NCBI GenBank assembly: GCA_963697525.1 | Contig: OY969087.1 | Location: 7,440,001-7,504,000 of the forward strand | DNA from: Bradymonas sp963697525 | GTDB lineage: Bacteria > Myxococcota_A > Bradymonadia > Bradymonadales > Bradymonadaceae | Reading direction: 5' to 3' | Length of the DNA: 64,000 nucleotides | Part shown: in pieces, positions 28,418-37,801 of the stretch | Position numbering within the stretch: position 1 is the first letter of the stretch | Layout: each line of letters begins with the position of its first letter | Position numbers and translations under genes: made by a program | Notes under the pieces: model-generated | The model's input: the letters and a program-made list of their open reading frames with translations, nothing else | Told to the model about the DNA's origin: nothing | The model's database searches: none

Positions 28418-30181
28418 ATGCGTAGTCGTAAGCCGTTTCTTGTTGTACTCGCCTTAGCCTCACTGACCGCCGTCGGATGCGGCAACGATAGCAGTAGTCA
28501 CAGCTCGGTGACCAACTGCAGCGACCAGGTCCCCTGCGCCGACGGGTACGTATGCGTCGACGACCCCACGCTGGGTCAAAAGGTGTGCGTGGCCGGCGAG
28601 GGCGACGCCGGCGACGCCACGGTGAACACGGCCGACGCCGGCGACACCGGCTCGGATACGACGACTACGCCCGCGGACACCGGCGCCGACACCGCCGCGT
28701 GTACCCCGACCAACGGGGGCGTCGAGATCTGCGATGGGCTGGACAATAACTGCGACGACTCCATCGACGAGAACCTCTCCCAGGATTGCTACACCGGCCC
28801 CGACGGCACCAAGGGCGTGGGGCTGTGCGCCGCGGGCGCCCAGGCCTGCACCGACGGCGCCTGGGCGGAGTGCTCCGGGGAGGTCACCCCCTCCGTCGAA
28901 GTCTGCGGCAACTCCAAAGACGAGGATTGCGACGGCGCCAGCGACGACTGGTGCGCCGCCTCCTACATCGGCACCCCCAGCACCCCCGGCGACAACCTGT
29001 CCGGCAAAGACTGGGCGTGGGGCGTGACCACTGACAAGGACGGCAACGTCTACGTCACCGGCTACATCGCCAAGCTGCACGGCAGCGACACCAGCCTCAC
29101 CGGCTTCGACGTCTTCCTGACCAAATATGACGCCACCGGCCAGAAGCAATGGGCCCGCGACTTCGGCAGCGCCGGCGACGACGAGGGTCAGGGCGTGACC
29201 ACCGACTCGGAGGGCAACGTCTACGTGACCGGCTGGACCCAAAACGGCATCTTCGGCGACACCACCAGCGGCGGCTACGACATCTTCGTGGTGCGCTACT
29301 CCCCCGAGGGCACCCGCAAGTGGTACAAGCTGCTGGGCGGCTCCGGCGACGACAAGGGCACCGGCATCGCTTCCGACGGGCTCGGCGGCATCTACGTCAG
29401 CGGCTACACCGATGGCGACATCGACGGCCAGACCAACAACGGCGCCCACGACGCCGTGCTCGCCAAATTTAACGCCACCACCAGCGAGGTGACCAAGGTC
29501 ACGCTGCTGGGCACGGACAAGGAAGACGCCGGCGAGGCGGTCGCCACCGACGCCTCCGGCAAACCCTACCTGGCCGGCTGGACCGAGGGCGAGCTGGGCG
29601 GCCAGACCAGCAACGGCGGGCGCGACGCCTTCGTGGCCCAATACGACACCGACGGGGCGACCAACGAGTGGGTCAAACTGGTGGGCAGCGACCAGACCGA
29701 CCAGGCCACCGACGTCGCCGTCGACAGCGCCGGTGGCGTCTACGTCAGCGGACGCAGCAAGGGCGACCTCGGCGGGGCCCACGGCTCGGGCACCGACGAC
29801 GACGGCTTCGTGGCCAAGGTCACCGGCAGCTCGCCGTGGACCACCAAAATCGCCTCGACCGACGTGGTCGGCCCCGAGTGGGTCGAGTCGGTGGCGGTCA
29901 ACAGCACGGGCACCGTGTTTGCCGGCGGCTGGACCAAAGGCCAATTCGACGGCGTGACCCGCCTGGGCACTCGCGACGGCTTCGTGGCCCTGCTCGACAG
30001 CGCCGATGGCTCGGTGAGCACCATCAAGCTCGAGGGCAGCAGCGACTCCACCAGCGTCTACTCCGTCGCCGATGACCACCACGGCAGCGTGTATATGTGC
30101 GGGGTGACCAAAGACGACATCATCGGAGCGGGCGGGCGCCCGGGCGGCTACACCGACGCCTGGGTCGACGAGCTGCACTGA
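28418..30181 (+). CDS. Lipoprotein with MopE-like metal-binding motifs and SBBP beta-propeller repeats
   Basis: This 587-aa lipoprotein has a lipobox ending TAVGC, with Cys at about residue 21. An Asp/Thr/Ala-rich linker leads to two MopE-type motifs (ICDGLDNNCDDSIDEN and VCGNSKDEDCDGASDDWC), predicted to bind calcium or copper. From about residue 190 come at least seven SBBP-type blades with the refrain G(x)(A/T)TD(x)(x)GNVYVTG(Y/W)T and FVxxY. It is probably displayed on the cell surface or faces the periplasm. A strong hairpin follows the stop, and three more lipoprotein genes lie downstream on the same strand. Confidence 0.9.
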   Translation: MRSRKPFLVVLALASLTAVGCGNDSSSHSSVTNCSDQVPCADGYVCVDDPTLGQKVCVAGEGDAGDATVNTADAGDTGSDTTTTPADTGADTAACTPTNGGVEICDGLDNNCDDSIDENLSQDCYTGPDGTKGVGLCAAGAQACTDGAWAECSGEVTPSVEVCGNSKDEDCDGASDDWCAASYIGTPSTPGDNLSGKDWAWGVTTDKDGNVYVTGYIAKLHGSDTSLTGFDVFLTKYDATGQKQWARDFGSAGDDEGQGVTTDSEGNVYVTGWTQNGIFGDTTSGGYDIFVVRYSPEGTRKWYKLLGGSGDDKGTGIASDGLGGIYVSGYTDGDIDGQTNNGAHDAVLAKFNATTSEVTKVTLLGTDKEDAGEAVATDASGKPYLAGWTEGELGGQTSNGGRDAFVAQYDTDGATNEWVKLVGSDQTDQATDVAVDSAGGVYVSGRSKGDLGGAHGSGTDDDGFVAKVTGSSPWTTKIASTDVVGPEWVESVAVNSTGTVFAGGWTKGQFDGVTRLGTRDGFVALLDSADGSVSTIKLEGSSDSTSVYSVADDHHGSVYMCGVTKDDIIGAGGRPGGYTDAWVDELH

Positions 30182-30205
30182 TCTGGCGCTGACCCGACCC
30201 ACCAG

Positions 30206-30234
30206 GCCCCGGCAGGCGCACCGCCTGCCGGGGC
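30206..30234 (+). terminator. Strong GC-rich hairpin between two lipoprotein genes
   Basis: GCCCCGGCAGGC (30206-30217) pairs perfectly with GCCTGCCGGGGC (30223-30234) around a 5-nt loop, 24 bp after the upstream stop. It is followed by TTGT rather than a long T run, so it may be an attenuator or an mRNA-stabilising end as well as a terminator. Confidence 0.6.
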
Positions 30235-30261
30235 TTGTCACCGAACCACCGAGAACACACC

Positions 30262-31386
30262 ATGTCGAGCTTTCCACGAACCACCTGTGTGTTGCTCAGC
30301 GCGTGCCTGCTGGGCGGCGGCGTCCTCGCCGGTTGCTCCGGCGACACCACCCAGGACCAAGCGACCATCGTCGACCTGCCGGCCGCGTCGCCCGAGGCCT
30401 GCGACGTCGCCCCGCCGGCCGACGCCCCTCTGCTCAGCCTGCCGTCGACCGGCGAGGACGAGACCTACCTGGTCCCGGGCGCGGGCGACGCCTCGGCGGT
30501 GGCGCTGGATTATGCCACCGTCCCCCAGCCGGCGGTCGACTATGTGGGCGTGCAGTTCGAGCACGACCCGTCGGCCGACGCCAACCCCGGGTTTAGCGTC
30601 GACGAGCGCTGCCCGACGCAGTTGGCCCTCGACAAGCTGCGCGTCGACGACGAGCAGGTCATCTTGGCCGAGGTCAGCGCCGGCCAGAAAGACGGCGCCC
30701 AACGCCATGGCCGGCTGATGCTGTCGACCGGCTCGGCCAATCTGGCCGTGGACACCGACGCCGACCCCGGCGACCTGCAGGCGGGCGGCTGGTATCTCGT
30801 CTTCGAGCCGATGGCTGGCCCGGCGCGGCTGGCCATCTGGCCGGTGGTCGACGGGCAGTTGGACCTGACCGACGTGCCCAAGATCCCGGGGACGATCGCC
30901 CTGGTGCGCACCGACGCCTTGTCGGTCGACACCGACCGGCACGCCGTGTACGCCGCCGGCGGCTTCGCCGGGGCCTGGCGCACCACCGCCGGCACCAGCC
31001 GCATCTGGGGCGGCAGCTTTTCGGCCGACCCCGCCCAACACACCGTGCACCTGCATCCCTGGGTGGACGACGACCGACCCCAGCAGCGCGCGGCGCTGGC
31101 CGACGACACCGCCCTCGACCAGACCGGCTGGTGGTGGCTGAGCACCCCTGCGCTCGACGCCCACGCCGACCTGCAAATTGCCTGCGGCCACCCGCTGCGG
31201 GTGAGCGCGCCGGGCTTCGTGCAGGCCGACATCACCTGGATGGGCGAGGTGCAAACGCTCGCCCCCGGCGACTCCACCGAGCTCGACGCGTGCACCGGCG
31301 ACACTCCCGGCGTGCTCAGCGTCCACGCCATATCCTTGGGCTCGCGCAGCGCCTCGGTGCTGGTGGGCCTGGCCGAGCAAAATTAA
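30262..31386 (+). CDS. Lipoprotein of unknown function
   Basis: This 374-aa protein has a lipoprotein signal ending GGVLAGC. The mature part is acidic and mostly beta, with Asp/Ala-rich stretches and no family signature I recognise. ATG 30262 is chosen so that the signal peptide begins within a few residues; the upstream in-frame codons are not signal-like. It sits between the propeller lipoprotein and the giant protease-like lipoprotein, 37 bp from the latter, suggesting co-expression. Confidence 0.75.
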   Translation: MSSFPRTTCVLLSACLLGGGVLAGCSGDTTQDQATIVDLPAASPEACDVAPPADAPLLSLPSTGEDETYLVPGAGDASAVALDYATVPQPAVDYVGVQFEHDPSADANPGFSVDERCPTQLALDKLRVDDEQVILAEVSAGQKDGAQRHGRLMLSTGSANLAVDTDADPGDLQAGGWYLVFEPMAGPARLAIWPVVDGQLDLTDVPKIPGTIALVRTDALSVDTDRHAVYAAGGFAGAWRTTAGTSRIWGGSFSADPAQHTVHLHPWVDDDRPQQRAALADDTALDQTGWWWLSTPALDAHADLQIACGHPLRVSAPGFVQADITWMGEVQTLAPGDSTELDACTGDTPGVLSVHAISLGSRSASVLVGLAEQN

Positions 31387-31423
31387 CAACGTTGAGAACT
31401 GACCATCTGTGGGAGACTCGCCC

Positions 31424-34400
31424 ATGACACAGCGCACGACGCGATGGATTCTGTCGATATTTCTGCTGGCCAGCCTCGTCGCCGGTTGCTCGGATAACAC
31501 CGCCGCGCCCGTCAAGCCCAAGGACGGCCAGGCCAAGGTGGTCGCCAGCTACGAGAGCGTGGTGTTCGCGCCGCCGGGCGGCCTCAAGCGCCTCGACGAT
31601 CCCATCTCGCCCAAGAAGACTCAGCAGATGCGCCAGGACTTCGACTGGGCGTCGACCCAGGACCTCGAGGTCCACGACAGCGACGGCAACCCGGCGATCT
31701 ACTATGCGATGATCTACGTGCATAATCGCCAGGAGCTCGACCTGGTCGACCGGCTGGCGTGGTACCACAGCTCGTTGCCGATCTTTCACAGCGAGCAGGC
31801 CGAGCGCTGGGGTGGCAAGACCGGGGTGTTCGGCTTCGACGGCGACGGCCAGGGCGTGTTCGTGTTCACCATGCTCGCCGGCGGGGTGTACAACGAGCTG
31901 CGCAAGGCCGCGCTGGCCGGCAAGCCCGCCTTCGCGGCGGTGATCTTGCGCGACGTGCCCGAGGATATCGGCTCGGGAAGCGGGCCCATCCCCTACGACA
32001 CGCTCGCCAAGCACGGCATCCTGCAGGCGATCTTTGGGACCCACGCCTCCGCCGACCAGCAGCAGGCCGGGCTGCACAAGCGCTCCCAGAAGCTCATCGC
32101 CGAGGCGGTGCGCGGGGCGGCCAACGCCGCCGTCGACCTGTTCGACGAGGGCCGGCGCGCGGCCACCGAGGTCGTCCGCTTCTTCGCGGGCACGGCCCGC
32201 TTTTTGATCCACATTCACATCGACGACATCGACCCGTTGTTCCGCTCGGCCGACCAGCCCGAGATGTGGAGCTCGTGGCGAAACGCCCCCATCAAGCTGA
32301 CCGGGGCGATGCTGCGCCTGCAAGACGATGCTCTTTTGAGCGACGAACCCCTCGACGACACGGGCACGGCGCTGATCCACACCACCCAAGACCTGCGCCT
32401 GCACCTGTGCATCGCCGCCAAAAACCCGGCGGGATTCATCAGCGAGCACGTCGTGCCGATGATCGTGTGCCACTTCGCCACCGGCCATGACTTCGCCGGC
32501 CATCGCGACATCACCATGACGGCACACAACGGGGAGGTCACCGAGTTGACCTTCCACCTGACCCATTACGCGTTCAACATCCTGGCCCAGTTGACCGACT
32601 CGCGCGACTACGTGCGCCAGGTCTTCGGCCGCACGCAGCGGCGCGCCTACGTGCTGGTGGGCCCGTTTGCCAATATCATCGGCCAGCACAACGGCGGGCT
32701 CGCCGCCACCATCTGTGCGGGGGCTCCCAGTCCGCTGCGCGACATGGTGGAGGGCACCGTGGGACTCGCGGGCGGCCTGGCCGCGGCGTTGACCCCGCTG
32801 GCGTCGGCGCCGGTGAGCTTACCCGGCCTCGACATCGCCGCCATCGGCGTGGCCGCGCTGATCAACACGATATTGTCCAACGACATCATCTTTCCAGGGG
32901 CGGGCAACACCCACACCGCCGCGAACGCACCGCGCTCGCGCGGCGTGCCCACCCACGAATACGGCCACTTCACCATGTGCGAGATGATCCGCCACATCAC
33001 CCCGGTCACGTTGAGCACGGCCATGGCGGATATCATCCGGGCGACCCTCGACGGGGGCCAAGACAACCCCGACAACGGCGAGCTGGTCTTCGCCGAGGCG
33101 TTCGCCGACTTCTTTGCCTACAACGTCGTCGCCGGCACCAACTACTTCAATACGGCGGTCAGCGGCGGCCACACCGGCTTTTCGAGCCGCGACGTGTACT
33201 ACTGCAACGCCGACCGCGCCGATCCCACCCAGTGCCTGGAGGACAACCTCGGGGGCCAACATCAGCAGGCGGACCCGGGCGACTTCGCCGACGAGTTCCA
33301 CCGGCGCGTGGGCGTGACGGCCTCGGTGCTGTACGACGCCTTCGACGGGGCCACCGCCGGGCCCGGCGAGGTGCCCCCGGCGATGGACACCGGCTGGCAT
33401 AACGTGGCCACCAGTGGACCGGCGAAGCTGGCCGGCTCGACGCGCGGCCCCTACAACAGCGGCGACGAAGCCATCGCCCTGCCCGGCTCGGCCCTGTACC
33501 AGATGTACGGCACGTGGGCGGCGGCGCCCAACTTCGTCTTCTCCCGGCGCTCCATTTACGACGCTCTGGCGCGGGTGATGCTCGCCCACGGCTACACCGC
33601 CGAGCAGATCTGCACGCTCTTCGCCCTGCACCAGCCCGAGGGCCACTGCCACGAGCTGCTGAGCGACGGCGTGCTCGACCGGGCGGATATCCCGCCGCGC
33701 GCGCCGGTGATGCTCACCGCACACCTCTTCGATGGCGCGCGGATCAACGACGTGCGCTTCACCTGGCGCGACAGCTCGGTAGACGCCACCGGGTTCCGCT
33801 GGCACCTCGAGGGCGACGACGGCGATAGCCGCGACGGCACCATGGACTGGAGCGCGACGCCCGAGAAGGTGTTCTCGCACCTGCACTCCAACGTGCGCTA
33901 TCGTTTCCAGGTGTGGACGGTCAACGGGCCGGTGGAGGCCGGGCCGACCACCGCCGAGGTGGTCACCTACGCCGACCCCACCACCATCACCGACACCACC
34001 GAGCTTCCCGCCGGCGTCGAGCTGGGCTGGCAGGACAGCGGGGCCAGCCAATACGCCGTCGAAATCGGCGTGGCGTCGGCGGTCAGCGCCGGCGACCCCA
34101 ACGCCTGGCACGAAGTCCAGGTGGTCGACACCACCTCCACGCGGCTGCACGGGCTGCAGGGTGACGTCCATTACGTCGCCCGGGTATGGGCGCTCAACGA
34201 AGACGGCGTGCGCAGCACGGCGTCCAACGAAGTCGACTTCACCCCGGCGCGCCCCACTTTCATCTACGTAACTCCCTCCGGCGACGACGCCAATCCCGGC
34301 ACGCAGGCGCTGCCCTATGCGACCATCGGCCGGGCGTTGCAGGCGGCCAACGCCCAGGTCGCCGCCCAGATCGTCGTCGCCCCGGGCACCTACACCGAGA

Positions 34401-35809
34401 CGGCAGCGCTGCGCGTCACCGGCGACGTCCAGCTGCGCAGTTCCACGAGCGGGAGCAGGCCCACCATCCAGATCAACGCCATGACGGACACGACCACCTC
34501 GTGCTCCGCCGGCGAGTTCAACGCCGATCAGCGACCGGCGCGCGCCGCGCTGGCGTTGACGCCCGGCGGCCACCTGACGATCAACAACGTCCACCTGTCG
34601 GCCAGCGACGACGCCGCCGACGCCCAGAGCGCCTGCCGCGCGCTGATCGCCTCGGAGGGCAACAGCCTCACCCTCGACCACACCGTTCTGAACTGGACGG
34701 ACAACCCCCTGAGCGGCGCCAGTTGCGCCTCGCTCGTCCAGGTGCGCAACGCCGGCACCGTCACCCTGCAAGGGGCCGATCTCGACGACTATATCGCCAC
34801 CGCCGACACCTCGGCACCCAGCAACCAGGTCGAAACCGCCGCCCTATGCGTGCAGGACACGGCCAGCGTCGGGCTGACCGACACTCACCTGCGCACCAGG
34901 TACAACGTTCCCCGCGACACCCACGACGGCGGGCTGCATCGGATGGTCGCGGCCGCCTTCGACGGGATCGACCGGGTGCGCGCCAGTCGCTCGCTCTTCG
35001 AGACGCTGGACCTGCCCAACAAGCCTCAGAGCTGGTATCGCACCGGGGCGATCACCGGGCTGTACGCCCGGGCCAACGACGAGATCTTCATCGACAACTC
35101 CATCGCCGCCACCACCTCCGGCGGCGACGTCAACCGTGGCCTTGATCTGGGCTCGGCGGACGGCTCCGGGGGCGCCGACGTCTACCTGTACTTCGTCACC
35201 GCCGACGTCGGCGACGATAATAACGACCAGGTCAACAACCTCGACGGCCACACCAGCTCGGCGTTGCGCCTGAGCGGAACCATCAACCACCTGGAGTTGT
35301 ACGACTCGTTGCTGAGCAACCTGTCGGGCAACGCCCCGCACTCCCAGACGCGCACCGGGGTGGACATGCTGGACATGGACACCCCGCTTTGCGCCATTCG
35401 CGCCGAGGGCAATGTGGTCAGCGTCACCGACGTGGGCTCGCGCGCCGTCTCCGTGGTGTGGGGCACCGGGGAGTTCGACGCGGCGACCACCGAAATCGAC
35501 ATCTCCAGCGATTGGATGCCCGGCACATGCACGGCGCCGCGGCGCATCGGCCACAATATCGTGCTGTACGATCCCGCCACCGACAGCGCGACCGACAACG
35601 ACAACTGGGTTGTCAACCTAAACTCCGACAGTGCGCCAGCGCCCTACCACTTCTTCGGAGGCACCCAGCAGGGCTCCTACCAGCGCGTGGCCACCCAGGG
35701 CATCTCGCTGACGAGCATGCCCAAGGGTCCTCAGGTCGGCGTGGGCTACGGGGCCACGGCATCGCGCACCGGCTCGCCCCTGCAGGCAGGGGCCTGGCCG
35801 GCCCACTGA
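31424..35809 (+). CDS. Giant lipoprotein: HEYGH metalloprotease-like region, Fn3-like region and DUF1565-type beta-helix
   Basis: This 1461-aa protein has a lipoprotein signal ending SLVAGC. In the first half the motif THEYGHF (about residues 510-516) matches the zinc-protease HExxH pattern. FAEAFADFFAYN lies about 40 residues later and could supply the third ligand, a gluzincin- or M36-like arrangement. Fibronectin-III-like strands occupy about 780-940 (VRFTWRDSS..., RYRFQVWTVNG, GLQGDVHYVARVWALN). The C-terminal third starts with YVTPSGDDANPGTQALPYATIGRALQAA, the DUF1565/parallel beta-helix signature. It is probably a surface enzyme or adhesin. Protease activity is inferred from the motif only. 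Confidence 0.8.
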   Translation: MTQRTTRWILSIFLLASLVAGCSDNTAAPVKPKDGQAKVVASYESVVFAPPGGLKRLDDPISPKKTQQMRQDFDWASTQDLEVHDSDGNPAIYYAMIYVHNRQELDLVDRLAWYHSSLPIFHSEQAERWGGKTGVFGFDGDGQGVFVFTMLAGGVYNELRKAALAGKPAFAAVILRDVPEDIGSGSGPIPYDTLAKHGILQAIFGTHASADQQQAGLHKRSQKLIAEAVRGAANAAVDLFDEGRRAATEVVRFFAGTARFLIHIHIDDIDPLFRSADQPEMWSSWRNAPIKLTGAMLRLQDDALLSDEPLDDTGTALIHTTQDLRLHLCIAAKNPAGFISEHVVPMIVCHFATGHDFAGHRDITMTAHNGEVTELTFHLTHYAFNILAQLTDSRDYVRQVFGRTQRRAYVLVGPFANIIGQHNGGLAATICAGAPSPLRDMVEGTVGLAGGLAAALTPLASAPVSLPGLDIAAIGVAALINTILSNDIIFPGAGNTHTAANAPRSRGVPTHEYGHFTMCEMIRHITPVTLSTAMADIIRATLDGGQDNPDNGELVFAEAFADFFAYNVVAGTNYFNTAVSGGHTGFSSRDVYYCNADRADPTQCLEDNLGGQHQQADPGDFADEFHRRVGVTASVLYDAFDGATAGPGEVPPAMDTGWHNVATSGPAKLAGSTRGPYNSGDEAIALPGSALYQMYGTWAAAPNFVFSRRSIYDALARVMLAHGYTAEQICTLFALHQPEGHCHELLSDGVLDRADIPPRAPVMLTAHLFDGARINDVRFTWRDSSVDATGFRWHLEGDDGDSRDGTMDWSATPEKVFSHLHSNVRYRFQVWTVNGPVEAGPTTAEVVTYADPTTITDTTELPAGVELGWQDSGASQYAVEIGVASAVSAGDPNAWHEVQVVDTTSTRLHGLQGDVHYVARVWALNEDGVRSTASNEVDFTPARPTFIYVTPSGDDANPGTQALPYATIGRALQAANAQVAAQIVVAPGTYTETAALRVTGDVQLRSSTSGSRPTIQINAMTDTTTSCSAGEFNADQRPARAALALTPGGHLTINNVHLSASDDAADAQSACRALIASEGNSLTLDHTVLNWTDNPLSGASCASLVQVRNAGTVTLQGADLDDYIATADTSAPSNQVETAALCVQDTASVGLTDTHLRTRYNVPRDTHDGGLHRMVAAAFDGIDRVRASRSLFETLDLPNKPQSWYRTGAITGLYARANDEIFIDNSIAATTSGGDVNRGLDLGSADGSGGADVYLYFVTADVGDDNNDQVNNLDGHTSSALRLSGTINHLELYDSLLSNLSGNAPHSQTRTGVDMLDMDTPLCAIRAEGNVVSVTDVGSRAVSVVWGTGEFDAATTEIDISSDWMPGTCTAPRRIGHNIVLYDPATDSATDNDNWVVNLNSDSAPAPYHFFGGTQQGSYQRVATQGISLTSMPKGPQVGVGYGATASRTGSPLQAGAWPAH

Positions 35810-35837
35810 GCCCAGGAATGCCCGACGCGGTGGCATC

Positions 35838-35867
35838 TTGAATATTCGCGCTGATCTTCGGTACACT
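35838..35867 (+). promoter_or_regulatory. Putative sigma70-type promoter
   Basis: TTGAAT (35838-35843) and TACACT (35862-35867) are separated by 18 bp and lie about 60 bp before the start at 35927. It is a fair match to the vegetative consensus in an otherwise GC-rich gap. Confidence 0.4.
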
Positions 35868-35926
35868 GGAGGCGTACCCAACCGCACATCACAATTGATT
35901 ACGCCGAAGTATGGCGCCGAGGAGCC

Positions 35927-36508
35927 ATGCCTGCCAGTGACCAACGCGTCGTCATCGAGACCCAGACAGCCCACAAAGCGGGCACAGTCATCGCCGCGCT
36001 GGGCTGGGGATCGATCCTCTTCATCGCCGGCCTGCTGGGCTACTATATGCAACTGACCAGCGCCCGGCCGGTGTCCCTGCGGGGGGTGGCGCTGAGCTCG
36101 GCGATGCTCGGGCTGGGCACGATGGCGCTGATCACCCTGTGGACGGGCAAGCGCGTCATCATCGACCGGGAGCTCGGCGAGGTGCGGGTGCGCTACACGT
36201 TGTTGGGCGTGGGGCTGTGGTGGCATCGGCTGCGCCTCGACGGCATCAGCGCGGTGGCCATCGGCCCGGAGATCCCCAACGACGCCTTCGACGGCGAATT
36301 GCTGGGCCGCCGGGGGTTTACCTCCACCGAGGAACAATACGTGGTCGCGCTGGAGACCGACGGCGAAGACCTGCCCGTCTCCCTGTCCAACGACCTGCCC
36401 GAGGCCCGCGCGCACGCCGCCTCTCTGGCCCACGCCCTCGGCGTCATGATGATCGACACCACCAGCGAGCAGGTCGTCCACACCCAGCCCCACGAGCTCG
36501 CCAAGTAA
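35927..36508 (+). CDS. Two-span membrane protein of unknown function
   Basis: This 193-aa protein has two membrane helices near the N-terminus (VIAALGWGSILFIAGLLGYYM and GVALSSAMLGLGTMALITLW). A PH-like or DUF-type strand-rich region follows (KRVIIDRELGEVRVRYTLLG...LDGISAVAIGPE). The pattern of two helices followed by 'RVIIDRELGEVRV' is seen in small proteins that sense or organise membranes, but I cannot name a family. The start at 35927 follows GAGGAGCC. Confidence 0.72.
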   Translation: MPASDQRVVIETQTAHKAGTVIAALGWGSILFIAGLLGYYMQLTSARPVSLRGVALSSAMLGLGTMALITLWTGKRVIIDRELGEVRVRYTLLGVGLWWHRLRLDGISAVAIGPEIPNDAFDGELLGRRGFTSTEEQYVVALETDGEDLPVSLSNDLPEARAHAASLAHALGVMMIDTTSEQVVHTQPHELAK

Positions 36509-36540
36509 GCCCGACTAGCTAGCGTCACCTTCGAGTAACG

Positions 36541-36568
36541 TTGACAATTTGGCGAGGTCGACTAGGGT
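36541..36568 (+). promoter_or_regulatory. Putative sigma70-type promoter
   Basis: A perfect TTGACA box (36541-36546) and TAGGGT (36563-36568) are spaced by 16 bp, 38 bp before the ATG of the next lipoprotein gene. The -35 box is consensus and the -10 box keeps the T, A and final T. Confidence 0.5.
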
Positions 36569-36605
36569 ACGGCGCACTTTCTGGACTATCCAACGGGTGT
36601 CAAAA

Positions 36606-37613
36606 ATGAAACGAAGTCTACCAGTCATTCTTGCGATTGGATGTCTCATCGGCTGTGGCGGCGCCACCTCCGACTCGAGCGCCGCGACCAGCGTCGACCG
36701 CACCCACAAAGGGCCCGAGGACAACGCGCCGGGAGCCGACGGTAAAGCCGATCTGTTCTTCGCCCCCACCGAGCACGGCACCTTGTCGTTCGCCGAGCTC
36801 AACGACGCCACCATCAAGGACCACGCGCTGTTCCACGCCTGGGACTTTACGCTGAGCGACGACGCCACGGTGATCCTGACCACCCATACGACCAAGGTGC
36901 TGGACACGGTCGCCTACCTGTATCGGCGCGATCCGGGCACCTCGTCGTGGGGGCATTATATCGCCAAGAACGACGACTATATGAGGACCGTCGAGTCGCG
37001 GGTCGCCAAAGATCTGCCCGCCGGGGAGTACCGCTTGCTGGTCAAGCCGTATAAGTCGGAGGCTCGGGGCTCGTTTAGCGTCTCCGGAGAGTGCCGCGGC
37101 ACGGGCTGCCCCACCGAGGCGCAGCAAAGCCAGTCGCAGCCGCCCTACACCACCGAGCGGCTGCTGTCCGACGAAGAGCGTCAGGCGACGCTCAAAGCCA
37201 TCGAGGATATCTGCGGCGATACGTTTTGTGCCGGCGACCTCAACTACCATATGGAAGGGCTGAGCTGCGACGGCTGGGGCCAGTGCGTGCTGAAGTACCG
37301 CGGCCAGATGTACGGCGAGCCGTCGTCGTTTACAGCCGAGACCCTCACCGCCCACACCGACGCCGAGCGCACCTCCGACGGAGACATCGCCAACGGCAGC
37401 TACATCGGCCACCTCGACGAGGTGCAAACCCTCGACGACGGCAACTGGATGTACATGCACTGCCAGCTCGACGGCGGCTACCTGACCGAAGAGAGCGTGG
37501 TCGGCGATCCGCTACTGCCGTCGTATAACGAGCAGTTCTTCTCCGATTTCATGGAGTGCGTCTCGGGCAACGAGGCCCTGCTTCGTGACTGGGCCGCCAG
37601 CGCCTCGCGCTGA
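36606..37613 (+). CDS. Lipoprotein of unknown function with pre-peptidase-like beta domain
   Basis: This 335-aa protein has a lipoprotein signal with lipobox ending CLIGC. The first half resembles a secreted beta-sandwich of the pre-peptidase C-terminal type (HAWDFTLSDDATVILTTHT, LPAGEYRLLVKPY). The second half has six Cys in three close pairs (ECRGTGC, ICGDTFC, SCDGWGQC), suggesting disulfide bonds outside the cytoplasm. The start at 36606 matches the signal peptide and lies under a good promoter. It closes the lipoprotein cluster and converges with hmgA. Confidence 0.75.
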   Translation: MKRSLPVILAIGCLIGCGGATSDSSAATSVDRTHKGPEDNAPGADGKADLFFAPTEHGTLSFAELNDATIKDHALFHAWDFTLSDDATVILTTHTTKVLDTVAYLYRRDPGTSSWGHYIAKNDDYMRTVESRVAKDLPAGEYRLLVKPYKSEARGSFSVSGECRGTGCPTEAQQSQSQPPYTTERLLSDEERQATLKAIEDICGDTFCAGDLNYHMEGLSCDGWGQCVLKYRGQMYGEPSSFTAETLTAHTDAERTSDGDIANGSYIGHLDEVQTLDDGNWMYMHCQLDGGYLTEESVVGDPLLPSYNEQFFSDFMECVSGNEALLRDWAASASR

Positions 37614-37648
37614 GCGCCGTCTGGTAGGCGCCGGTGTCCAGCATGAAC

Positions 37649-37775
37649 GGGCTATTTTTGGGAAAGGCGGATTAATTGCCGCGTTGCTCGTTTGCTCCTC
37701 CTTTCCTTTCCCCGGACCGCAGCCACTCTTCGTTCGAGCTTCGCTGCAATCCTTACGCTGTTCCCCAAATAGCCC
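37649..37775. repeat. Inverted-repeat element in the convergent gap before hmgA
   Basis: GGGCTATTTTTGGGAA (37649-37664) pairs imperfectly with TTCCCCAAATAGCCC (37761-37775). The roughly 95-bp interior is pyrimidine-rich with CGAGC/GCTCG motifs. It could be a small repeat element or a long transcribed hairpin between two converging genes. Confidence 0.5.
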
Positions 37776-37791
37776 CGGAATTCATTCCGGG
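37774..37791. terminator. Perfect 8-bp palindromic hairpin, possible bidirectional terminator
   Basis: CCCGGAAT and ATTCCGGG pair around TC just 10 bp beyond the hmgA stop, between two convergent genes. Its place suits a shared terminator; there is no long T run. Confidence 0.4.
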
Positions 37792-37801
37792 CGGCGCGGC
37801 C

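Noticed and set aside
28460..30277. A 605-aa minus-strand frame
   Set aside because: It is antisense to the propeller lipoprotein and simply mirrors its repeats.
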